Shown in pieces: positions 26,147 to 36,404 of a stretch of 64,000 nt of DNA (position 1 is its first letter; each line of letters opens with the position of its first letter). The DNA lies in the NCBI RefSeq assembly GCF_009807035.1, contig NZ_WUBI01000001.1, positions 1,922,001 through 1,986,000 of the forward strand, in the 5' to 3' direction. Made by a program: the position numbers and the translations under genes. This stretch comes from Paenibacillus dendrobii. GTDB taxonomy: Bacteria; Bacillota; Bacilli; Paenibacillales; Paenibacillaceae. The notes beneath the pieces are model-generated. The model made no database searches. It saw only the letters and a program-made list of their open reading frames with translations, and was not told the DNA's origin.

Positions 26147-26923
26147 ATGCTCTATTTCACTTTGGCTTCAAAAGCGTACGCCCGCAATTTGCAATACCGC
26201 GGCGCGCACATGCTGCACAATCTCGCAAGCGCTCTCTTTGGCTACCTCTACGCCTGTATCTGGATCGGCATTGGGGCGGACCGCCCGCTAGGCGAGTATG
26301 GCGTGCAGGGAATGATCGGCTACATCGCTTTTACCCAAGCTTCACTATGGATTACAGGCTTTATCACGAACGGGCTCGGCATTCCGCAAGCCGTGAGGAC
26401 AGGCCAAATCTCACTGGATTTGATGCGTCCGGTCCATTTGTTTGTGTTGTGCATGTGCAGGGAATGGGGGCAGATTGCCTATCAGTTTGTATATAAATCC
26501 CTTCCCATCTATCTTCTGTACATGATCCTGTTCCGGCTATCCCTGCCGACGCACTGGACTACGCTCCTGTATACCTTCGTCGCTCTGGCTGCCTCATCCT
26601 ACATGTCCATCTGCATGAATTACCTCATCGGCGCAACTTCCCTGTGGACTACGGAATCCAACTGGCTTTTCTGGGTCAATCATGCCCTCGTTAACCTGCT
26701 GGCGGGTTTCTTTATTCCGGTGGAATGGCTGCCGTCCTGGCTTCAGACCGTTAGTTGGATGTCTCCTTATCCCTATCTGTTGTACGTTCCGACCCGTATT
26801 TATTTGGGCTATGAGCAAGCGGGCAGTTTACTCGGATCGATGGCGTGGTGCATCGTTTTCACTTTGCTTTGTCTGCTTGTGACCGTTGTAGTACGGCGTA
26901 AGGTGGAGGTGCAGGGCGGATGA
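26147..26923 (+). CDS. ABC-2 type permease (DUF990-like), subunit 1
   Basis: A 258-residue membrane protein with six hydrophobic segments, first permease of a three-gene exporter. It resembles the DUF990/ABC2_membrane_6 family (aromatic-rich, with RPVHLFVLCMCREWGQIAYQ in the first cytoplasmic loop). A longer frame opens at 26096, but ATCGGAGGTG just before the ATG at 26147 sets the start. Its stop overlaps the next start by four bases (ATGA), so both permease subunits are translated in a coupled way. Substrate unknown. Confidence 0.85.
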   Translation: MLYFTLASKAYARNLQYRGAHMLHNLASALFGYLYACIWIGIGADRPLGEYGVQGMIGYIAFTQASLWITGFITNGLGIPQAVRTGQISLDLMRPVHLFVLCMCREWGQIAYQFVYKSLPIYLLYMILFRLSLPTHWTTLLYTFVALAASSYMSICMNYLIGATSLWTTESNWLFWVNHALVNLLAGFFIPVEWLPSWLQTVSWMSPYPYLLYVPTRIYLGYEQAGSLLGSMAWCIVFTLLCLLVTVVVRRKVEVQGG

Positions 26924-27720
26924 ACATCAAATATTGGCTGGATTTGTATGTTGTGCTCATTAAGTCAAGCATACGTAGCAGGATGCAGTACAAGCTGAAC
27001 TTTATTCTGGGCACGGTCCTCGCGGCGATCGTCCAAATTGCCGAATTTCTGATGATCGCCATCGTCTTGAATAAGTTCGGCGCGGTCAAAGGCTGGTCAT
27101 TGTATGAAGTCGGATACCTCTTTGCCGTAATGACCTTGTCCAAAACGCTGTATCGAACCTTTGCCAGCGATGTCCATCATCTGGAGAACTACCTGACGAC
27201 AGGTGAGCTCGATCAGCTCCTGACCCGTCCGGTCCCGATACTGCTGGCGCTGATGTCCCAAAACATCCGCCTGATGCCGGGGGAGCTGCTTCAGGGAGGC
27301 ACGATTCTCTACTGGTCCATGCATGGACTGATAACCAGCGGCCAGATTACCTGGGCGGCCCTGCCTTATACGCTCTTCATCATCGTGACCGGAGGCGTGA
27401 TCCTGTTCTCGATTGGACTGGCCACCGCCACGATAGGTTTTTGGATTACAAGAATCGATGAACTTCAAACGCTGACGGAGGATGCCGCACAAACGGCTGT
27501 CCGCTACCCCCTTGTCCTCTACCCTGTCTGGCTCCGTTCCCTTCTGCTCATCGTCATTCCGGTCGGCTTTGTAGGTTATGTCCCTTCCCTGTTCATTCTG
27601 CGCGGAGAATATGGAGCATGGCTAGTTTACGGCATCGCCTTCCTTGCAGTCATCTGTCTCATTGTGAGCTTGAAGTTTTGGAAATTCGGGTTAACCCGCT
27701 ATCAAAGTACAGGAAGCTAG
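26920..27720 (+). CDS. ABC-2 type permease (DUF990-like), subunit 2
   Basis: A 266-residue membrane protein with six segments and the same LDQLLTRPVPILLALMSQN type loop as its partner (the paralogue has LDLMRPVHLFVLC), so the two are paralogues that likely form a heterodimeric channel. It starts inside the last codons of the first permease and is followed after 22 bases by the ATPase gene. Substrate unknown. Confidence 0.86.
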   Translation: MNIKYWLDLYVVLIKSSIRSRMQYKLNFILGTVLAAIVQIAEFLMIAIVLNKFGAVKGWSLYEVGYLFAVMTLSKTLYRTFASDVHHLENYLTTGELDQLLTRPVPILLALMSQNIRLMPGELLQGGTILYWSMHGLITSGQITWAALPYTLFIIVTGGVILFSIGLATATIGFWITRIDELQTLTEDAAQTAVRYPLVLYPVWLRSLLLIVIPVGFVGYVPSLFILRGEYGAWLVYGIAFLAVICLIVSLKFWKFGLTRYQSTGS

Positions 27721-27742
27721 TAGGAAAGGGGATATCAACCAA

Positions 27743-28765
27743 ATGAAACCATCACAACCGATGATTGAGGTCTGCGGACTACACAAACAGTTCAAGACAC
27801 CGGTGGTCAAAGAAGGGCGTTTCGCCGGCCTCCGCACATTATTTACAAGGGAATACCGGATGAAAGAGGCCGTTAAGGATATTAGCTTCACCATCTCGCA
27901 AGGAGATTTCGTCGGGTATATCGGTCCGAACGGGGCCGGCAAATCCACCACCATCAAGATGCTGACAGGGATACTTCATCCCTCTTCGGGTGAGGTGAAA
28001 ATTGGCGGAATCAATCCGCATCATAACAGACGGCACGTCGCCAAGCGGCTCGGAGTGGTCTTCGGGCAGCGAAGCCAGCTGTGGTGGGATCTGCCGGTGA
28101 AGGACTCATACGATATTTTGGCACATATGTATAAGGTTGCTTCTTCCGAGAAGGAGAAGCGCCTTGACGAGCTCGGAGAACTGCTGGATCTGAAGGAGTT
28201 TTGGCTTACACCCGTACGCAAGCTTTCCTTAGGCCAGCGAATGCGTGCCGATATTGCCGCTTCCATGCTGCATGATCCGGATGTTCTATTCCTGGATGAA
28301 CCCACAATCGGTCTTGACGTGACCGCCAAGCGGAGCATTCGCGGCTTCTTGAAAAAGCTCAACAGCGAATATGGAAAAACGATTCTTCTCACCACCCATG
28401 ATATGGATGATATCGAGCAGCTATGTCAGCGGGTCATGGTGATCAATCACGGAAAGCTCAGTTATGAGGGAACCATCGGGAACCTGAGAGATAAAATCGG
28501 ATTGCCTACACGCATACACGTGACATTCCATGGAACCTACCAGATGCCTATTCCCAAGGATCTTAGCCTTCCGGTAGAACTCGGACTTGATGCTGAGCAC
28601 ACCTTTCAGATCGTTGAGGCAAGCAGCCATGAGATACATATTGAAGCGAACAGGCAGCAGGTCAAAGCCATGGACATTCTGCGGATGGTCAGTGGCTGGG
28701 GCGAGGTCGCGGATATTCATATGGAGGAGCCTGATTTCGAGGATATCATTCACCGGATTTATTAA
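27743..28765 (+). CDS. ABC transporter ATP-binding protein (DUF990-type exporter)
   Basis: A 340-residue ATPase that powers the two upstream permeases. Walker A GPNGAGKST (near residue 72), Q-loop region VVFGQRSQLWWDLP, signature LSLGQRMRADIA (LSLGQ in place of LSGGQ, usual for this subfamily), Walker B VLFLDEPT and H-loop LLTTHDMDD are all present. About 90 residues follow the nucleotide-binding domain. The FGQRSQLWWDLP segment is typical of ATPases paired with DUF990 permeases. AGGAAAGGGG precedes the ATG. Likely an exporter; cargo unknown. Confidence 0.92.
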   Translation: MKPSQPMIEVCGLHKQFKTPVVKEGRFAGLRTLFTREYRMKEAVKDISFTISQGDFVGYIGPNGAGKSTTIKMLTGILHPSSGEVKIGGINPHHNRRHVAKRLGVVFGQRSQLWWDLPVKDSYDILAHMYKVASSEKEKRLDELGELLDLKEFWLTPVRKLSLGQRMRADIAASMLHDPDVLFLDEPTIGLDVTAKRSIRGFLKKLNSEYGKTILLTTHDMDDIEQLCQRVMVINHGKLSYEGTIGNLRDKIGLPTRIHVTFHGTYQMPIPKDLSLPVELGLDAEHTFQIVEASSHEIHIEANRQQVKAMDILRMVSGWGEVADIHMEEPDFEDIIHRIY

Positions 28766-28917
28766 GGAAAAGACGTTAGTATCTTCTTCGAATTTTCGGG
28801 GATTTGACGGAACCAAAAATACTCGTAACCTAGAAGAGGATATTCATGGGGACGCGGCGGTCTTGTCTTTCTGGCGACATCGCGAATCACATCAATCGAC
28901 GCATTCATATGAATAAA

Positions 28918-28972
28918 GCAGGGAGCGTGCCAAAGATCCTCGGGATCTTACGGTTCGCTCCCTGCTTTTTTC
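28918..28972. terminator. bidirectional intrinsic terminator
   Basis: GCAGGGAGCG pairs with CGCTCCCTGC, with an inner AAGATC/GATCTT stem, followed by T6. It ends the ABC operon and faces tdh. The 152 bases between the ATPase stop and this hairpin show nothing recognisable. Confidence 0.88.
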
Positions 28973-28984
28973 CTGAGTTACATC

Positions 28985-30082
<1,098 letters not shown>

Positions 30083-30200
30083 GGATATTCCACCTTTTCA
30101 ATAGGTTTGATAGATTCATGGTCCAAGCTTGGGCAAAAAAAAAAGAACTGACATCAGGGCAAGCTTCATGCGCTCTCTGAATCAATTCAAGCCCGTACTA

Positions 30201-32189
30201 TTATGGATTTACGCTGACGATATTCCCTGCATAGTCTCTCCAATTCGTTCCGTCGAAATAGACCGGTTTTTTCTTTGTTGGATCGTAATACGTGTCGCCT
30301 TCTACCGGTTTTTTGGTCACTTCCGTACTTCTTTTTAAGTTGATGAATTTATCTCTCAGCACAATTTCCGTGTACTTTCCATTGGAGTTTCCCGTTTTGC
30401 CCCGGAAAAAGAGGCGCCCTGTCTGAAGTTGGTATTGCATATAGCCCGGTGCGTAGTCCGCGGAGGGATATCCCGAAAGACTGTTTTCATCAATGACCAT
30501 AGGAGTCAACATAGCCTTTTCATAGCCTTTGAAGAAAAGCGCGAATTTGTTCGCGTTATACCATACGGTACCTGAATCAATGCCTGGTATGCTGCCGTTA
30601 TTGATATCTCCCTGGAGCTGCGACATTCTCAGCATCGGAAGTCGCTCCGCTATCTGTCGACCCGCCCAAGTCATGTCCACCTCGACATGATCGTCTATCG
30701 GTAGGTTGCCTGGATTGACATTGCCTTGAATATGATGGTGCCCTTGGACGACGGAAATGGCTTTTATGCCATATTTTCTGCCACCGCGAGTATCCATGAA
30801 CAGATTGCCCTGAACGACGGTGAAGTCCGCTCCGAACAAATTAATGCCGCAGATCTGGTCATGATTGGTTGCCGGATTCATGTCCTGGTAGTTCCAGTTC
30901 TGAATGCGGTTGCTCGTAATGATAATGTTCGAGCATTTGGATTCCGGATAGTTCGAGCCATTCACGGTTGCGATTCCCGAGGTTGGCACATTGTCGATCG
31001 CATTCCCGCTGACGATGATATCTTTGGATGCATAAATATTAATGGCACCAAAACTGTAATCCGAAATTGCAGGAGCGCTGATACTGTTGCTCTCCACGAT
31101 ACACTGCCGCACACCCCAAATCTCAATGCCGTCATATCGGTTGTTAATGCAGATGTTGCCCGAGATCGTGATATCGTACGTCTCGAATTGGGTTGAAGCG
31201 AAGGCGGTAATTCCTTCCTGACCGTTACCGATGACAATATTCCCCGCTGCCAGATTGCTGAAGCATTTCCGGTCGGCTGCCGCCGTAATTCCGATATTCG
31301 TATCAAACGTAATGCCTTGTCCTCCGCAGTTTTCGATATGGTTATTCACGATTTTGCAGTATTTTGAAGATGACGCGTTGATGCCGGTATTTAAATTCCC
31401 TTCCACGTTGTTGAACAGCGTCTTGTTCTTGATCCGGTTCCCTTGAACCAGCATGTCGGTGCAGACGCTTAAATACATAATCCGGTTATTCACGTTCTTC
31501 GTGTTCAGGATTTGATTGTTCAAGATCATTCCGTTCGAGCAGTATGAAAAGGCCCAGTTACCGGCGTTCTCGAACACGCGAAGCTGCTCAATGATAAAAT
31601 CGGAACTTGAGCTGATATCAAAACTGATTTTGCCTTCAAGGTTTTCAATTTCAAAAGATGAGATACCGCTTCCAGCAAACAGCGTGTCCGTAGACTGGGA
31701 CGCTGCATTATTTTGCAGGACAGCCCCTTTTTCACCCGTAATCTTGACTCCGGATTTCACATAAATGGTCCCTGCACTGTATGCTGCCGGAGGAAAAACG
31801 ACCGTCCCTCCGACTGAAGCCGCCGTATCAATTGCGCTTTGAATGCCCTTGGAATCATCATTTTTTCCGTTGCCCACTGCGCCGAACCACTGCGGATAAA
31901 ACTCCTTCACCTGCGGATGCCCTGAAATCTGACCATCACCGGCAAAAATCTGTGTGATTCCAGCTTCAATTTTACCGTTCAAAACCAACGTTCTCCCACT
32001 AGCGATATTCAGCTTGGCTCCGTTCATGAAATTCAGCGTGATACTTGAATCTACGGTGAGATTAGAATTTACCGGATAATTTCCGCTTGGAAGGATCAGC
32101 ACTCCACCACCGCTTGCTTTCAATCTCGCGATCTCATCTCCCAATTTGGAGGGGTCTGTCAGTGTAACCCACGGTATACCATCAGCCAT
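30201..32189 (-). CDS. tailspike-like parallel beta-helix protein
   Basis: A 662-residue right-handed beta-helix (pectate-lyase superfamily) protein. The motif FGAVGNGKNDDSKGIQSAID near residue 105 is the phage-tailspike/pectate-lyase-3 signature, followed by many short Asn-rich coils (GNIVIGNGQEGITAFAS, SGNICINNRYDGIEIW). The last 60 residues (GDTYYDPTKKKPVYFDGTNW) resemble tail fibre C-termini. There is no signal peptide. A frame from 32213 includes the AGGAGG site, so the ATG at 32189 is chosen. It follows a Wzy-like polymerase gene, as does its paralogue at 34887. Possible roles are polysaccharide lyase, hydrolase or epimerase; activity is unproven. Confidence 0.8.
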   Translation of the reverse strand: MADGIPWVTLTDPSKLGDEIARLKASGGGVLILPSGNYPVNSNLTVDSSITLNFMNGAKLNIASGRTLVLNGKIEAGITQIFAGDGQISGHPQVKEFYPQWFGAVGNGKNDDSKGIQSAIDTAASVGGTVVFPPAAYSAGTIYVKSGVKITGEKGAVLQNNAASQSTDTLFAGSGISSFEIENLEGKISFDISSSSDFIIEQLRVFENAGNWAFSYCSNGMILNNQILNTKNVNNRIMYLSVCTDMLVQGNRIKNKTLFNNVEGNLNTGINASSSKYCKIVNNHIENCGGQGITFDTNIGITAAADRKCFSNLAAGNIVIGNGQEGITAFASTQFETYDITISGNICINNRYDGIEIWGVRQCIVESNSISAPAISDYSFGAINIYASKDIIVSGNAIDNVPTSGIATVNGSNYPESKCSNIIITSNRIQNWNYQDMNPATNHDQICGINLFGADFTVVQGNLFMDTRGGRKYGIKAISVVQGHHHIQGNVNPGNLPIDDHVEVDMTWAGRQIAERLPMLRMSQLQGDINNGSIPGIDSGTVWYNANKFALFFKGYEKAMLTPMVIDENSLSGYPSADYAPGYMQYQLQTGRLFFRGKTGNSNGKYTEIVLRDKFINLKRSTEVTKKPVEGDTYYDPTKKKPVYFDGTNWRDYAGNIVSVNP

Positions 32190-32251
32190 TCCTTCAACCT
32201 CCTGTCCATTCATACCAGCTTGTAAAGAGTCTTATAGCATTACTACACTAT

Positions 32252-33475
32252 TCAGATCACTTCTTCTTTGCTGTAGACATTGTGATTAATTTTATGAATA
32301 GGGCGGTTGAAACTCCGTGGTTGAATGCGCTCCTTTTCCGAGTGAAAAATCAATAGATTTGCAATCAGACCATAAATAATCCAGTTGACGGGATTGGTAA
32401 AGTAACCGCCGGCAATCTGGTAGGTGAGAATGAAGACCAGAAGTCCAACCTTAAATACGCACTCATGCCTCTGAATCCTCATCAACAGCATGAGATGGAA
32501 CACGAGCAGCAGCGTAATAGCGCCTAGACCTCCCTCAGCAATGACATACATGAAGGAATTGGCAATGACTCCGACCAAACCTTGGCTGTAATAAGCATTT
32601 TGAACCGTATCTGTATTTAAATTTCCAAGTCCGGTTCCGATGAAATCCGAATGAACCAGAATTTGGTTCATGATTCGAGCGCTGACATTGAGACGGTAAA
32701 ATACGGAACCATCCGTTCCATTGACGATATCAATCAAGCGCAAATAAAGACGGTTGCCGCTTGCCACGAACCATACGGCTGCCAAAGACCCGGCGATGAA
32801 GAGCAGGATCGTCAGCAGAAGCTTTCGGATGCTGATCCGTTCGCGTAAATAAAACAGATATGCTATTCCAAGGGATAAACCCAGGCACATCATTCCTCCC
32901 ATGCCGGCAGATAAGACCATAATGGCTGTATTGATCAGCATGAAAAATAAGTTCATCATCTGATGCTTTAAACTGGATTCATGCAGCATGAACGATCCCA
33001 AAATGATGATTAAAATACAAACATGAAAGGAGGCTTCGCTCGGCTCCGCATAAAAAAGCGCTAGTCTGACCTTTTGGTATAAATTCACGTCATCATCCAA
33101 TCGCCATAGCAGCTTGGTTTTATGTACCATGGCGATGCACAGCAGAACCAGATTGATCGCGGACGTAACATAAATCATTTTTTTGAAAGAACTCATGCTC
33201 ATCTTCATCTCTCTTACCTGCAGAAACAAAACAATGTTCAGAAACAGCTTGGCGAGATTGACGACGGTTCGGCCGATTTCGAGCTGGTCGTTCACCAAAA
33301 CCTGCAAAAGGGCATACAAAACCGCGAAATAAATATATCCGGCAGCTTTTAAGGTCACCGATTTGCGCTGCACGATATCTCTTAAAATAAGAGCAATCGA
33401 CAAAAAATAGAACAAATCCAGGTTAGCAGTAATTCCCTGATGCAGCACATAAATCATAGCGAATATGATTTCCAT
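32252..33475 (-). CDS. Wzy/O-antigen-ligase-like polysaccharide polymerase
   Basis: A 407-residue polytopic protein with about 11 membrane segments and a large external loop near residues 225-300 (ending in IGTGLGNLNTDTVQNAYYSQ, the pattern G-x-G with downstream polar residues common in Wzy/WaaL proteins). It would polymerise repeat units on the outer face of the membrane. A second Wzy-like gene at 36404 is present in the same locus. It is followed by a beta-helix gene 62 bases later. Sequence is fast-evolving, so the family call rests on topology and motif. Confidence 0.75.
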   Translation of the reverse strand: MEIIFAMIYVLHQGITANLDLFYFLSIALILRDIVQRKSVTLKAAGYIYFAVLYALLQVLVNDQLEIGRTVVNLAKLFLNIVLFLQVREMKMSMSSFKKMIYVTSAINLVLLCIAMVHKTKLLWRLDDDVNLYQKVRLALFYAEPSEASFHVCILIIILGSFMLHESSLKHQMMNLFFMLINTAIMVLSAGMGGMMCLGLSLGIAYLFYLRERISIRKLLLTILLFIAGSLAAVWFVASGNRLYLRLIDIVNGTDGSVFYRLNVSARIMNQILVHSDFIGTGLGNLNTDTVQNAYYSQGLVGVIANSFMYVIAEGGLGAITLLLVFHLMLLMRIQRHECVFKVGLLVFILTYQIAGGYFTNPVNWIIYGLIANLLIFHSEKERIQPRSFNRPIHKINHNVYSKEEVI

Positions 33476-33532
33476 ATGATCTCGGATACCTCGTATCTAA
33501 TAGTTCTAAGCTTTGCCCGCTGCTGCATCTCA

Positions 33533-34768
33533 TCATTGGCTTTGCTTCAGTTTCTCCTTGGAATAACTAAGTCCGTGGCGTGCATGCTGCGGGTTTCTAT
33601 GGAGCACTTCAAAAGAATGAAATAGATGCTCGTAAGATTTGACGATTCGCTCCCATGTATATTCCTTTGAAATTCTCGCTTTGGCTCTCGATTCAAGCAT
33701 CTTGATACGAAAATCGTCATATTGTTCCACCTCATGGATGCGAGCGGTCAACGTACCGGGCTCTGCCGAAAAGTACAATGCGCCATCCCCCCCAACCTCG
33801 CGGTTGAATACAACATCGTACAGCAGGTTCAGCCTCGTGGAAGCCAACGCTTCGAGCAAAGAAGGATTGGTCCCCCCAACTTCATGTCCATGGCAATATC
33901 CAAATGCGAGCTCGCGGATTTTCTTCAGCATTTGCTCATGATATACGGTCCCTACGAATTTGATGCGCGGGTCCTGATCGAAGCGGCATTTATGAAGCAG
34001 TTCATCGAAATATGAATTGTGCTCGGCACCGGTAATGATTACCAGATCCTTCGCAGTCTTCGATTTCATGAATTCCCTGATGATCAGTTCATAATTGTTT
34101 TCAGGAACGAATCTGCCGATGATCAAATAATATTCCCTCGGCTTGATCTCATGTTTTTCCATCCATATCAGCAATTCAAGTTCGCGCGAATCCATTGTAG
34201 ATGGAACCAAATCTGCCCCATATGCAATAAATGTGGTTCTCGGACAATACTTCGCATAATCCTGCCGTATATACTTCTCGATACCTTTGGAATCGCATAC
34301 CAGCAGATCCGCATGCTTGACCATCAGCCGTTCTGAGAGCTTCCAGTACCGTTTGATGAAGCTGTTCCATTTGCCACGCTTCCATTCATGCCCGTCCGGA
34401 TTGACAAGCACGGTAACTCCCAGCTGTTCCAGCTTGCGTTTATAGGCATAAAAAAAAGGCCCGATCCTGCAGGCCAAAATATAGACGATGCAATCGGTAA
34501 GCCGACGCTGTTTTATGTAACGGACACATTCTCCCAGACTCAACAGATCATACAAGACGGCACGGGCACTGCCGACTTGGGGCACCCGAACCTGAAAACA
34601 GCGGGCACCGTTATGCTCGAACTCTCCCTTTCGATCCGATAAGCAGGCCACATGATAACTGGTTTCCCGGCTCATCCTTCTCGCCGTCAATTGTTCAACG
34701 AAGGTTTCAAAGCCGCCGTACTTGGCAGGAATCCCTTTGGAACCAATAATAAATACGTGCTTGGTCAT
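33533..34768 (-). CDS. glycosyltransferase with DUF1972 N-domain (rhamnosyltransferase-like)
   Basis: A 411-residue GT-B glycosyltransferase. The N-terminal segment FIIGSKGIPAKYGGFETFVE is the DUF1972 signature found in Cps2T/RgpA-type beta-1,4-rhamnosyltransferases; the C-terminal half has HGHEVGGTNPSLLEALAS, the nucleotide-sugar binding Glu motif of family GT4. GAGG eight bases before the ATG at 34768 sets the start. Probably adds rhamnose during repeat-unit assembly at the inner face of the membrane; the sugar is inferred from family. Confidence 0.85.
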   Translation of the reverse strand: MTKHVFIIGSKGIPAKYGGFETFVEQLTARRMSRETSYHVACLSDRKGEFEHNGARCFQVRVPQVGSARAVLYDLLSLGECVRYIKQRRLTDCIVYILACRIGPFFYAYKRKLEQLGVTVLVNPDGHEWKRGKWNSFIKRYWKLSERLMVKHADLLVCDSKGIEKYIRQDYAKYCPRTTFIAYGADLVPSTMDSRELELLIWMEKHEIKPREYYLIIGRFVPENNYELIIREFMKSKTAKDLVIITGAEHNSYFDELLHKCRFDQDPRIKFVGTVYHEQMLKKIRELAFGYCHGHEVGGTNPSLLEALASTRLNLLYDVVFNREVGGDGALYFSAEPGTLTARIHEVEQYDDFRIKMLESRAKARISKEYTWERIVKSYEHLFHSFEVLHRNPQHARHGLSYSKEKLKQSQ

Positions 34769-34833
34769 CTTTTCAACCTCTTCCATTCTTTTATGACTCT
34801 TAATAGCGTGCGTATAATTATAGAAGCATTAAC

Positions 34834-34856
34834 AAAAAAGACCCTTTTTCCGGGTC
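34834..34856 (-). terminator. intrinsic terminator between the two polymerase/beta-helix units
   Basis: On the minus strand GACCC pairs with GGGTC around GGAAAAA and TTTTTT follows. A TATAAT-like box on the minus strand just after it (near 34816-34821) could restart transcription for the downstream glycosyltransferase. Confidence 0.7.
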
Positions 34857-34886
34857 CCATTCATCCTATTTGCCGTTTTTTCGTCT

Positions 34887-36404
34887 CTACACCGGGAAAT
34901 TCCTCGAGAGTTCGATAATCTGCGAGCCGTATACCAAGAGCGTCATACTCGAATCGGCCGGAAAGGTCACGTAAGACCCGCTCCCCTTCAATTTAACGTT
35001 TAGAATTTGCCTGGATATTTTCAGATTGCCTGTGTAGGAATAGATCACGACGATCCGAGGTAGCGATTTGGACAGGTTTTCCTTGGTCAATTGCGTGACG
35101 ATCGTTGAACGTGTGTAAGCGAATACGGCAAGGGTAAGGTTCGAAATGTCAACCGCAGCCCCGTTATTGGTGAACGCCATATATTCTTCCGATAGAACGC
35201 CCTTGATCGGAACCGCTGGTACCCCCTCGGTATTCCCGCTGAGATAATTCGTACTGACCGGATTGACAGAATAATAATCGGCATTTAAGGAACTGGCAGG
35301 ATAATTGGTGAATTGATTTGAAGTCACGCTGACAGAAGCGCATGTGGCTGGAGAATCGATTTTTAACGGTTGGTTCTTACCATACTGGCTTCGGGCGTTA
35401 TTCCCGGTGATGTTAATCATGGAACTATCCTTGATTTGGATCGCATAGACTCCCGGAAAGAATATATTATTATTTGACACATTGCCGATAAAGTAAGGGC
35501 TGTTCTCGATATATACGCCGGTGGATTGAATATCCTCACCAGATTTCCAGGTCAGGTTATTGCCGTTTACGATGCCTCCAACGACTGTGGATAAGAAAAT
35601 GCCGTATTTTTTAGCCCAAGCGACATTATTGTTGGCTATAATAAGATTGAATCCCTCTTTTGCTATGACGGCGCTTTCGGCTGCTTCGAATAAATGATTC
35701 CCTTCAATGACGACCCAGTTAAAATCCTCAATGTAAATATTCGATTTCTCAGCGCCCGTATGACCAAAAAAGAACGTGTTTCCTTTGCAGATGAGACCGT
35801 CAATCCCCTTGGCCCAAATATGGTATATGTTGCTGAATGCGCCTGGCACATTGGTTCTGGACTCATACATATTATTGGAAAAGTTCACATCTCCAACGAC
35901 GTGGCTTCCGCCATCGTCTGGCGCGATATAGTCTACATAGAGTCCGTAGTTGCAGTCAATGAGCTGGTTGCCCGTTATGGTGTAGCGTGAACAATGCTGC
36001 GTTTTGTTCACTTTTTCAAAATAAATGGCTTTAAGACAGTTCATGAACCGAACTTCCGTAATGAGAACGCCATAATACCATCGGCAATTGATGCCGTTTC
36101 TCGTCTTTCCTCCCTGAATGGTGATGCCGTCAATCTTTACGTTGCCTGTACCGCTAAACCTGTCCGTGTTGCCCGTGGGCGTGCCGTATAGGTTAATGGA
36201 ACCATTCAGCGTTCCCGTTCCGGTAATATACACATTGGACGTGGTAATCGTAATGTTGGCATTATATACGCCGTCCGGAATTACAATGGTCCCGCCCGTC
36301 TGCGAAATACTGTTCAGCGCTTTCTGAATGGCCTGTGTATCATCTGTTAAACCGTCGCCTTTGGCTCCATAGAGCCTGACGTTAACTCCCGTCGCATCCG
36401 CCAT
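34887..36404 (-). CDS. tailspike-like parallel beta-helix protein (second copy)
   Basis: A 505-residue right-handed beta-helix protein. NVRLYGAKGDGLTDDTQAIQ at residues 8-27 is the classical pectate-lyase-3/tailspike motif; repeated Asn-containing coils follow (ITGNQLIDCNYGLYVDYI, IEGNHLFEAAESAVIAK). No signal peptide. AAAGGAGG before the ATG at 36404 sets the start, and the stop of the upstream polymerase overlaps this ATG by one base (TGATG), so the two are coupled. It shares the architecture of the protein at 30201 but has a different C-terminus. Enzyme activity unproven. Confidence 0.82.
   Translation of the reverse strand: MADATGVNVRLYGAKGDGLTDDTQAIQKALNSISQTGGTIVIPDGVYNANITITTSNVYITGTGTLNGSINLYGTPTGNTDRFSGTGNVKIDGITIQGGKTRNGINCRWYYGVLITEVRFMNCLKAIYFEKVNKTQHCSRYTITGNQLIDCNYGLYVDYIAPDDGGSHVVGDVNFSNNMYESRTNVPGAFSNIYHIWAKGIDGLICKGNTFFFGHTGAEKSNIYIEDFNWVVIEGNHLFEAAESAVIAKEGFNLIIANNNVAWAKKYGIFLSTVVGGIVNGNNLTWKSGEDIQSTGVYIENSPYFIGNVSNNNIFFPGVYAIQIKDSSMINITGNNARSQYGKNQPLKIDSPATCASVSVTSNQFTNYPASSLNADYYSVNPVSTNYLSGNTEGVPAVPIKGVLSEEYMAFTNNGAAVDISNLTLAVFAYTRSTIVTQLTKENLSKSLPRIVVIYSYTGNLKISRQILNVKLKGSGSYVTFPADSSMTLLVYGSQIIELSRNFPV

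Noticed and set aside
30135..30144. T10 run on the minus strand after the first beta-helix gene, possible terminator
   Set aside because: No stable stem precedes the T run; only a four-pair hairpin with a two-base loop can be drawn.
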